Source: Bacteroidota bacterium
Lineage (GTDB): Bacteria; Bacteroidota; Bacteroidia; Chitinophagales; Chitinophagaceae
Length of the DNA: 5,843 bases
Reading direction: 5' to 3'
Assembly (NCBI GenBank): GCA_023436685.1
Contig: JAEZIL010000177.1
Span: 1-5,843, forward strand
The notes under the pieces: generated by a model
Databases searched by the model: none
Seen by the model: the letters and a program-made list of their open reading frames with translations, nothing else
Told to the model about the DNA's origin: nothing
Shown here: one piece after another, positions 1-5,262 of the stretch
Numbering within the stretch: the stretch's first letter is position 1
Layout of the letters: the number at the start of each line of letters is the position of its first letter
Translations under genes and position numbers: made by a program

Positions 1-189
1 TTCCAGTACCTCTAGCATACCCTGCACTGTTACATTATAGTAATTGATAGCAGGAGCTTCGCCAAATCCATATATATTGCCCAATCCTAATCCTACAACA
101 AGAGTTGGTTGATGTGTTTTAGTCCCTTTTGATATTGTGAACGGGTACTCAAAAGCTAATTCGTACGAAAAACTACGCAGTTGCAGCAT
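1..189 (-). CDS. L-Ala-D/L-Glu (dipeptide) epimerase, N-terminal fragment, cut by the left edge
   Basis: Reading the minus strand from the ATG at 189-187 gives 63 residues that remain open to the window edge. An in-frame TAG lies at 207-205, so the ATG (or a TTG at 204) must be the start. The fragment matches the capping domain of enolase-superfamily dipeptide epimerases: a YPFTISKGT segment (residues 15-23), then QPTLVVGLGLG, then GFGEAPAINYYNVTV with the family's GEA and YY-x-x-T signatures (residues 41-55). These enzymes convert L-Ala-D-Glu to L-Ala-L-Glu in the cytoplasm during recycling of peptidoglycan peptides. The two catalytic lysines and the metal ligands lie in the barrel domain, outside the window, so activity cannot be judged. 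Other enolase-superfamily epimerases, such as muconate cycloisomerase relatives, are possible but fit less well. The gene is divergent from the nitrilase gene at 233, with 43 nt between starts. Confidence 0.85.
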   Translation of the reverse strand, partial: MLQLRSFSYELAFEYPFTISKGTKTHQPTLVVGLGLGNIYGFGEAPAINYYNVTVQGMLEVLE

Positions 190-205
190 TCGATAAAATT
201 GCAAC

Positions 206-213
206 TAATTTTG
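206..213 (+). promoter_or_regulatory. Predicted -7 promoter element (TAATTTTG) for the nitrilase gene
   Basis: TAATTTTG matches all fixed positions of the Bacteroidota -7 consensus TAnnTTTG. A TTG at 181-183 could be the -33 element, although the 22-nt spacer is slightly longer than the usual 19-21. The element ends 19 nt before the nitrilase ATG, so the transcript leader would be roughly 10-16 nt. It sits in the short divergent spacer shared with the epimerase gene. The match is by eye; there is no expression evidence. Confidence 0.5.
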
Positions 214-232
214 CTCAAATATCACATATACT

Positions 233-1009
233 ATGCAGCTAAATATTAGCATAATACAGCCCGATATTGTTTGGGAAGATAAGAAGGCAAACTTTGAACA
301 GTATGAAAAACTGATAACCAGCATTGCAGGCAAGAAAGAGGTAGTGGTTCTACCCGAGATGTTTAGTACTGGCTTTAGCATGGCACCAGAAAAGCTGGCG
401 GAAACTATGGAGGGGCCATCAGTACAATGGATGAAACATGCTGCTTCGAAGAACAGGTGTATAATAACTGGTAGCCTTATTATTGAAGAAGGGGGTAGTT
501 TTTACAACCGCATGCTATGGGTGCAACCTGATGGTAAGACATGGCATTATGATAAACGGCATTTATTTGCCTATGCCGAAGAGGACAAGCACTATACAAA
601 GGGAAATAAGCGCTTAATAGTACAGGTAAAGGGATTTAAAATTTGCCTGTTGGTTTGCTACGATTTGCGTTTCCCTGTCTGGTCACGTAATCAAAACCAA
701 GAATATGACGTGCTTATATATGTGGCTAACTGGCCCGAACGCAGATCTCTTGCCTGGGAAACATTACTGCAGGCCAGAGCTATTGAAAATCAATGCTATA
801 CGGTAGGCGTTAATCGTGTAGGTACTGATGGCAACAATATTTTTTATAGCGGAGATAGTTCAGTTTTTGGACCATTGGGTGAAAGGCTATGGCAGAATAA
901 GGGAGAGGTAGCTACGCATACAGTAACATTAGACAAAGAGCAGCTTGTTAACATACGAAGTCAGTTCCCGTTTCTTAAAGATGCTGATAAGTACTTAATA
1001 CTTGACTAA
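233..1009 (+). CDS. Nitrilase-family omega-amidase (YafV-like)
   Basis: This is a 258-residue cytoplasmic C-N hydrolase, the normal length for the YafV/NIT2 group. The catalytic triad is visible: Glu42 in VVVLPEMFSTGF, Lys108 in YDKRHLF and the nucleophile Cys142 in VCYDLRFPVW. The supporting glutamate is probably Glu117 in the EEDKHYTKG stretch. The ANWPERR motif at 165-171 is typical of YafV-type enzymes. Characterised members hydrolyse the amide of alpha-ketoglutaramate, alpha-ketosuccinamate and related keto-acid amides, which salvages the products of glutamine transaminases, including in methionine recycling. The exact substrate here is inferred from family membership. The ATG at 233 places the beta strand NISIIQPDIVW at the N terminus, as expected. 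The RND transporter gene begins 48 nt downstream. The gene is divergent from the dipeptide epimerase; both are small-molecule salvage enzymes, but no direct pathway link is evident. Confidence 0.9.
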   Translation: MQLNISIIQPDIVWEDKKANFEQYEKLITSIAGKKEVVVLPEMFSTGFSMAPEKLAETMEGPSVQWMKHAASKNRCIITGSLIIEEGGSFYNRMLWVQPDGKTWHYDKRHLFAYAEEDKHYTKGNKRLIVQVKGFKICLLVCYDLRFPVWSRNQNQEYDVLIYVANWPERRSLAWETLLQARAIENQCYTVGVNRVGTDGNNIFYSGDSSVFGPLGERLWQNKGEVATHTVTLDKEQLVNIRSQFPFLKDADKYLILD

Positions 1010-1041
1010 TAACTATGGAAAAGTAAGTAGTCATTATTTGC

Positions 1042-1049
1042 TACTTTTG
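1042..1049 (+). promoter_or_regulatory. Predicted -7 promoter element (TACTTTTG) just before the RND transporter gene
   Basis: TACTTTTG is a full match to the Bacteroidota TAnnTTTG element and ends only 8 nt before the ATG at 1058. Transcription from it would begin within a few bases of the start codon, giving a nearly leaderless mRNA. No convincing TTG -33 element lies 19-21 nt upstream, so this could be a weak promoter or chance. Read-through from the nitrilase gene 48 nt upstream is the alternative. Confidence 0.45.
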
Positions 1050-1057
1050 CGCCCATT

Positions 1058-3415
1058 ATGTGGCATAGGCTTGCAGCGTTTATCATTAAATATAGGATAG
1101 CTTTATTGGCGCTGTTACTCGCAGCAACAGCCTTCATGGGTTACAAGGCCCGCAATGTGGAACTCAGCTACGAGTTTACCAGCGCTATACCTACCAACAA
1201 CCCTAAATACCAGCAATACCAAGACTTTCGAAAGCTTTTTGGCGAAGATGGTAATATGATGGTTATCGGTGTGCAGACCGATCAATTCTTTTCTCAAAAC
1301 TTTTTTAACGACTATATAGCTTTTGTAAAAAAACTGGAGAAGGTACAGGCCGTAGAGAACGTACTAAGTTTGCCCGGGGCATTTTACCTGGCGAAAGATA
1401 CCAATAGCGGACAGCTTAAAGTTGAAAAAATAATTGCAGGAACTAATGTTGATGTAAATAGCATAAAAGCAACTTTATTTAACCTTCCATTTTATAAGGG
1501 CTTTTTATACAACCCTGAAACCAATACATATTTAATTGCTTTACGTATTGATAAGCAAGTACTTAATTCTAAAAATAGGACGGGGGTTGTTAAAGAAATA
1601 ATGGGAATCGGCAATGAATTTGGGCAATCGCATGGTGTAGAAATGCATTATTCGGGTTTACCACTGATTCGCACCATGATGGCAACACAGGTGCAAGCGG
1701 AAATGAAGATGTTTCTGATTATGTCTTTTGTACTCACTGCTGTAATCCTTTTTCTGTTCTTCCGTTCTTTAGTAGCTGTGTTGGCATCTATGGTTGTTGT
1801 GGCAGTAGGTGTAGTATGGTCTATGGGTACTATTGTACTACTGGGCTATAAAATAACATTACTTACAGCGTTGATACCTCCATTGGTGGTAGTAATAGGT
1901 ATTCCAAATTGTGTTTATTTTTTGAACAAATACCATGCGGAGTACAGTAAATACGCAAACAAAACACGTGCGCTATTACGTATGGTAGACAGAATGGGTA
2001 TAGTTACCCTGTTTACCAATCTTACCGCAGCCATTGGTTTTGGCGTATTTTTCTTTACCGATAGCATATTATTAAAAGAGTTTGGGCTAGTAGCTGGCTT
2101 AAATATCATTGCCATCTTTTTCATCTCGCTCATTTTCATACCTGCTTTATTTAGTTTTTTGCCACCACCTTCAGGCAAGCATACAAGCTATCTGGAAAGT
2201 AAGTGGATGAACCGCCTGCTGGATACACTTACAAAGTGGGTATTTGGGCATAGAACCTGGATATATGTAACAACAATAGTTATTTGTGCAGTATCAATTA
2301 TTGGTATTTCAAGATTGGAAACAGTGGGCCGTATAGTAGATGACATACCTAAAGACGATAAGGTATACACTGATCTTAAGTTTTTTGAAAAAAATTTTAA
2401 AGGTGTAATGCCGCTTGAAATAGTGATAGATACCAGGAAAAGAAATGGAGCGGTTTCACTGCCGGTATTACAAAAAATGGATGAGCTAAGTGCATATCTA
2501 AAACAGTTTCCTGAAATAGGTCATTCATTATCTATTGTAGAAGGAATAAAATTTGCCAGGCAGGCTTATTACGATGGTGATAGCAGTAGCTATGCTGTAC
2601 CTAATATGTTCGATGCAGCATTTATTCAGCCCTATCTAAGGCAAAAAGGAGACAAAAACAGCATGTTCAATAAACTTATATCATCGTTTGTTGACAGTAA
2701 CCGGCAAAAAACCCGGCTAAGTATCAATATGGCAGATGTGGGTTCAAAAAGGCTACCGGTGCTATTAGATAGTATCCGCCCCAAGACCTACGAATTATTT
2801 GATACTACCAAGTATCATGTCACTTTTACAGGAACCAGTATTGTTTTTCTGGAGGGCAGTAAATTTATCATTGATAGTTTAATTGATAGTTTGGTCTTGG
2901 CGTTCTTAATGATATTCGGATGCATGGTCTTTTTGTTTAGATCGTGGAAAATTCTGATCATTTCTATAGTAATTAATATTGTTCCTTTATTAATTACTGC
3001 AGGCTTTATGGGCTGGATGAATATACCGGTTAAGCCTTCAACTGTATTGGTTTTTAGTGTGGCATTGGGCATTACTATTGATGTTACCATAAGGTTTCTG
3101 GTTAATTTCAAACAAGAGTTGCAACGGCACGATGCTGATATTGCCAGCACAGTGCAGCGCACTATTCACGATACAGGTTTGAGCATAATATACACTTCAT
3201 TAATTCTGGTAGCAGGTTTTGGCGTTTTTGCACTTTCCCGATTCGATGGCACGAAATCTTTAGGGTATCTGACATCATTAACTCTTTTATTAGCAATGAT
3301 TACTAATCTTACATTGCAACCTGCCCTGCTTTTGTGGATGGACAAGAGCGCTAAAAAGAATAAAGCAGGAGAATGGCTTATAGAAGAAGATGATACTGAC
3401 AAAATTGCAAATTGA
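1058..3415 (+). CDS. RND-superfamily (MMPL-type) transporter, 12 predicted membrane segments
   Basis: This 785-residue inner-membrane protein has the duplicated RND layout. TM1 spans about residues 12-28, followed by a long periplasmic loop (30-215), then TM2-6 (about 217-236, 238-262, 266-290, 315-334, 342-366). The second half repeats this: TM7 (400-418), a second large loop (420-605) and TM8-12 (about 608-627, 631-652, 661-684, 707-726, 737-760). The tail is short, acidic and cytoplasmic. A single polypeptide with two loops of this size resembles the COG1033/MMPL exporters, which move lipids or hydrophobic compounds using the proton gradient, rather than AcrB-type drug pumps of over 1000 residues. 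TM10 keeps an aspartate, Asp675 in GITIDVTIRF, where MMPL proteins have the proton-relay Asp. The equivalent TM4 stretch reads VIGIPNCVYFLNKY, with Pro283 instead. The substrate is unknown. No adaptor or outer-membrane channel gene is adjacent. The start is set by TM1 beginning about 12 residues after the ATG. Confidence 0.88.
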   Translation: MWHRLAAFIIKYRIALLALLLAATAFMGYKARNVELSYEFTSAIPTNNPKYQQYQDFRKLFGEDGNMMVIGVQTDQFFSQNFFNDYIAFVKKLEKVQAVENVLSLPGAFYLAKDTNSGQLKVEKIIAGTNVDVNSIKATLFNLPFYKGFLYNPETNTYLIALRIDKQVLNSKNRTGVVKEIMGIGNEFGQSHGVEMHYSGLPLIRTMMATQVQAEMKMFLIMSFVLTAVILFLFFRSLVAVLASMVVVAVGVVWSMGTIVLLGYKITLLTALIPPLVVVIGIPNCVYFLNKYHAEYSKYANKTRALLRMVDRMGIVTLFTNLTAAIGFGVFFFTDSILLKEFGLVAGLNIIAIFFISLIFIPALFSFLPPPSGKHTSYLESKWMNRLLDTLTKWVFGHRTWIYVTTIVICAVSIIGISRLETVGRIVDDIPKDDKVYTDLKFFEKNFKGVMPLEIVIDTRKRNGAVSLPVLQKMDELSAYLKQFPEIGHSLSIVEGIKFARQAYYDGDSSSYAVPNMFDAAFIQPYLRQKGDKNSMFNKLISSFVDSNRQKTRLSINMADVGSKRLPVLLDSIRPKTYELFDTTKYHVTFTGTSIVFLEGSKFIIDSLIDSLVLAFLMIFGCMVFLFRSWKILIISIVINIVPLLITAGFMGWMNIPVKPSTVLVFSVALGITIDVTIRFLVNFKQELQRHDADIASTVQRTIHDTGLSIIYTSLILVAGFGVFALSRFDGTKSLGYLTSLTLLLAMITNLTLQPALLLWMDKSAKKNKAGEWLIEEDDTDKIAN

Positions 3416-3436
3416 TTTTTTTAGGTATCAATTTTG
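3405..3436 (+). promoter_or_regulatory. Predicted promoter for the fatty acid hydroxylase gene
   Basis: A TTG at 3405-3407, inside the last codons of the RND gene, is followed after 21 nt by CAATTTTG at 3429-3436. The latter matches the Bacteroidota TAnnTTTG box except for C in the first position, and the spacing fits the usual 19-21 nt. Transcription would start near 3440-3443, leaving a leader of roughly 27-30 nt before the ATG at 3470. The two boxes are also arms of an 8-bp inverted repeat (CAAAATTG at 3400-3407, CAATTTTG at 3429-3436). Confidence 0.4.
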
Positions 3437-3469
3437 CTGTTCGTAAAATAAGTTGTTATCCGTTTTTCT

Positions 3470-4084
3470 ATGGAATTCGATAAAATTAAAAATAAGGGGC
3501 AGGCGAGGTTGTTTAAAAGTGAGTATATGGAAGTAATGACCAAAACACATCCTTTGGTCATTTACAGTATGTATTTCCCTGTAATAATTTTTCTCCTTTA
3601 CTATGGCTATAGCTACAAAGGTCTAACCATTGGTATGGAACTATTACTATTTGCGGGAGGCGCCCTGCTCTGGAGTTTGTTTGAATATGTAATGCACCGC
3701 CATCTCTTTCATATGATTGTAGAAGGAGATCGTGCAAAGCGTATTGTTTATACAATGCATGGTGTGCACCATGAATATCCACGCGACAGGGAACGCTTAT
3801 TTATGCCACCTGTGCCAAGTATTTTGATAGCCTCTATTATTTTTGCAACCATGTATTTGCTAATGGGGTGGAATGCCTTGGCGTTCTTTCCCGGATTTTT
3901 ATTTGGTTATCTTATGTATGGATCTATGCACTATGCCATTCATGCCTTTACCCCCCCTAAATATTTAAAAGCATTGTGGCGCAACCACCATTTACACCAT
4001 TATAAAACCCCTGATAAAGGTTTTGGCGTAAGTTCGGTTCTGTGGGATGTAATTTTCCGTACAGTACCTAAAAAAGATGCTTAA
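3470..4084 (+). CDS. Fatty acid 2-hydroxylase-like membrane di-metal hydroxylase (Scs7/FA2H type, sterol desaturase superfamily)
   Basis: This 204-residue membrane protein carries the complete histidine set of the fatty acid 2-hydroxylase family. HRHLFH gives His76 and His81, HGVHH gives His97, His100 and His101, HYAIH gives His154 and His158, and NHHLHH gives His173, His176 and His177. The spacing (HX4H, HXXHH, HX3H, HXXHH) is that of yeast Scs7, as are the flanking RLFMPP after box 2 and GFGVSS-WD near the end. Hydrophobic segments lie at about 28-47, 53-72, 115-135 and 136-153. Known members hydroxylate the alpha carbon of fatty acyl chains in sphingolipids; in Bacteroidota, hydroxylated dihydroceramides and sulfonolipids are plausible substrates (inference). 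The yeast N-terminal cytochrome b5 domain is absent, so electrons must come from another protein. Carotenoid hydroxylase (CrtZ) is less likely because of the box spacing and the MPP/GFGV signatures. The gene lies 54 nt after the RND gene and converges on the Nudix gene, with both stop codons inside TTAA. Confidence 0.87.
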   Translation: MEFDKIKNKGQARLFKSEYMEVMTKTHPLVIYSMYFPVIIFLLYYGYSYKGLTIGMELLLFAGGALLWSLFEYVMHRHLFHMIVEGDRAKRIVYTMHGVHHEYPRDRERLFMPPVPSILIASIIFATMYLLMGWNALAFFPGFLFGYLMYGSMHYAIHAFTPPKYLKALWRNHHLHHYKTPDKGFGVSSVLWDVIFRTVPKKDA

Positions 4085-4728
4085 AGGAATTCTTCCAATA
4101 ATGTTTCAAGTTCTGAAATGATCATAGCGGTGGCACCCCAGACAATGCCACCGCTAGCTATTTTATAGGCACGCACACTGCGCAATATTTCAGGCATTAT
4201 TGGCGATGTAACATTAACTACAGTTTTATTGCTTGCATGCAATAATTCATTAACAGGTATCTCTATAATTGATGACACCTCACTTTCACTTATATTAAAT
4301 ACTGGTTGTGTTCTGGCAAAGGCAATGAAAGGGTATACCTGGAAGTTACTTACCGGAATATACAGAGGGGTTAATGCGCCTAGAATATCTACATCTGATG
4401 AGCGGATACCAACTTCTTCATGTGCTTCTCTTAGTGCCGTAGCTTTTAGGTCGGCGTCAGAGCTTTCCTGCTTGCCTCCGGGAAAACCTATCTGGCCACT
4501 ATGGGCTTTACCATCAGCTGTACGTTTTATTAGTAATAGTGTTAAAACATCTTCAACAGGGTATAAAACGCATAATACAGCACTAGGGCGTGCATTATTA
4601 GGTATTTTATCGGGCATTGGTTTAACACGGGCTGCCATGCGTTCTTGCCCGGCACTGCCTGGTAATGGCATTTGCAAACGCTCTCTCAACCATTCAACAA
4701 CCTTTTCGTTTATATTATGCTCACTCAT
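4081..4728 (-). CDS. Nudix hydrolase, CoA pyrophosphatase family (NudL-like)
   Basis: Starting at the ATG at 4728 this is a 215-residue soluble protein, the usual size for the family. It has the CoA-specific signature (NuCoA) at residues 65-85, LLIKR...GQIGFPGG, directly followed by the Nudix box GGKQESSD...TALREAHEEVGI with metal-binding Arg100, Glu101, Glu104 and Glu105. The box has one extra residue compared with the general Nudix consensus, as in E. coli NudL. A VWGATA motif near the C terminus (196-201) is also typical. The enzyme should split CoA, acyl-CoA or oxidised CoA into 3',5'-ADP and (acyl-)phosphopantetheine, with Mg or Mn. A longer in-frame start exists at 4788, but its extra 20 residues would lie out of frame over the CDGSH motif of the upstream gene and look non-native. 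The chosen ATG overlaps the upstream gene's TGA by 8 nt, which suggests translational coupling with the Fe-S protein. Confidence 0.9.
   Translation of the reverse strand: MSEHNINEKVVEWLRERLQMPLPGSAGQERMAARVKPMPDKIPNNARPSAVLCVLYPVEDVLTLLLIKRTADGKAHSGQIGFPGGKQESSDADLKATALREAHEEVGIRSSDVDILGALTPLYIPVSNFQVYPFIAFARTQPVFNISESEVSSIIEIPVNELLHASNKTVVNVTSPIMPEILRSVRAYKIASGGIVWGATAMIISELETLLEEFL
4125..4156. terminator. Strong hairpin inside the 3' end of the Nudix gene, possible terminator for the hydroxylase transcript
   Basis: TAGCGGTGGCA (4125-4135) and TGCCACCGCTA (4146-4156) form a perfect 11-bp inverted repeat with a 10-nt loop. It lies 41 nt beyond the hydroxylase stop and is followed on the plus strand by a short T-run (GCTATTTTAT). 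As there is no gap between the convergent genes, a terminator for the plus strand would have to lie inside the Nudix gene. The T-tract is weak, and the sequence also encodes the conserved SGG...WGATA part of the Nudix protein, so part of the symmetry may be coincidental. Confidence 0.35.
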
Positions 4729-5146
4729 CTTTAAATCCGATCTTAACATGGCTGCCATCGCAGTAGGGTTTATTTGTAGAGGCACCACACCGGCATAAAG
4801 CCGTTACCTTATATTTTTTCTCTTCCAAACCAGTTTTATTCTTTACAGTTATATTGCCATATACTAAAAGCGGTCCATTAGGGGTTACTTCAACAGTTGT
4901 ATCTACAGAAATTGCAGGTGTATTCTGCTCTGTACTTAAGTAATAGCTTAAGGCACCAGAAGGGCAATTCTCTACTTGCTGCCGTATGGTTTCAGTATCT
5001 GCGCCTTGTATGTTTATCCATGGCCTGTTTTTCGGATTAAAAACATTTATCAATCCCTTCCAGCACAAGGTAGAATGAATACATTGTGAAGGTTTCCATA
5101 CTATTGTAATTTCCCCGTTGGAATATTCTTTTGTAATAGTTTCCAT
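4721..5146 (-). CDS. Fused iron-sulfur protein: YjdI-like 4Fe-4S mono-cluster domain plus CDGSH domain
   Basis: This is a 141-residue soluble protein with two Fe-S domains. The N-terminal part (about residues 8-70) matches the divergent mono-cluster ferredoxin family of E. coli YjdI: Cys22-IHSTL-Cys28, then VFNPKNRPWI, then Cys61-PSGAL. Only three cysteines are visible for this cluster, as in YjdI. The C-terminal part carries a CDGSH motif, Cys118-x-Cys120, Cys129-DGS-His133, which binds a 2Fe-2S cluster through three Cys and one His, as in mitoNEET. This pairing is a recurrent bacterial architecture. The role is probably electron transfer or redox/Fe-S sensing in the cytoplasm; no partner is proven. 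No signal peptide or membrane segment is present. The ATG at 5146 gives a compact N terminus. It is the first gene of a two-gene unit and overlaps the start of the CoA pyrophosphatase gene by 8 nt. A 14-bp palindrome lies 12-25 nt upstream of its start. Confidence 0.9.
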   Translation of the reverse strand: METITKEYSNGEITIVWKPSQCIHSTLCWKGLINVFNPKNRPWINIQGADTETIRQQVENCPSGALSYYLSTEQNTPAISVDTTVEVTPNGPLLVYGNITVKNKTGLEEKKYKVTALCRCGASTNKPYCDGSHVKIGFKDE

Positions 5147-5157
5147 ATCACTGGTTG

Positions 5158-5171
5158 AGAATAGCTATTCT
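5158..5171. promoter_or_regulatory. 14-bp perfect palindrome (AGAATAGCTATTCT), possible operator
   Basis: AGAATAGCTATTCT equals its own reverse complement over 14 bases with no spacer. It sits 12-25 nt upstream of the Fe-S protein ATG, where a repressor dimer would block that gene, and about 90 nt upstream of the YwqK-like gene on the other strand. I recognise no specific regulator for it. In AT-rich intergenic DNA, chance is a real alternative. Confidence 0.3.
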
Positions 5172-5237
5172 AATTTACTAAAAAAGCATTTGGTAACCTA
5201 TTAAATAGCAAATGATACCATTAATACAAGAAATAGC

Positions 5238-5245
5238 TAAATTGG
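5238..5245 (+). promoter_or_regulatory. Weak candidate -7 element (TAAATTGG) for the YwqK-like gene
   Basis: TAAATTGG differs from the Bacteroidota TAnnTTTG box at one fixed position and ends 17 nt before the ATG at 5263. No clear -33 TTG lies at the expected distance. If it is used, the upstream in-frame ATG at 5212 would fall outside the transcript, which supports the start at 5263. Confidence 0.25.
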
Positions 5246-5262
5246 GCAGCAAATATAGGTAC

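Noticed and set aside
1915..3402. Minus-strand open frames of 60-115 residues within the RND gene
   Set aside because: They lie wholly antisense to a long, well-supported membrane protein and have no motifs or initiation context of their own.
3400..3436. Inverted repeat CAAAATTG/CAATTTTG as a terminator for the RND gene
   Set aside because: The stem is only 8 bp and AT-rich, the loop is 21 nt, and the T-run lies in the loop rather than after the stem. The same bases fit a promoter for the next gene better.
3558..3782. 74-residue minus-strand open frame
   Set aside because: It is antisense to the first histidine boxes of the hydroxylase and has no independent support.
4729..4788. Longer start for the Nudix gene at 4788
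   Set aside because: The extra 20 residues come from reading the CDGSH-encoding region of the upstream gene out of frame. The ATG at 4728 gives a normal-length protein and a typical 8-nt overlap.
4229..4798. 189-residue plus-strand open frame
   Set aside because: It is antisense to the Nudix gene and part of the Fe-S gene, both of which have clear family motifs. Its translation shows no recognisable domain.
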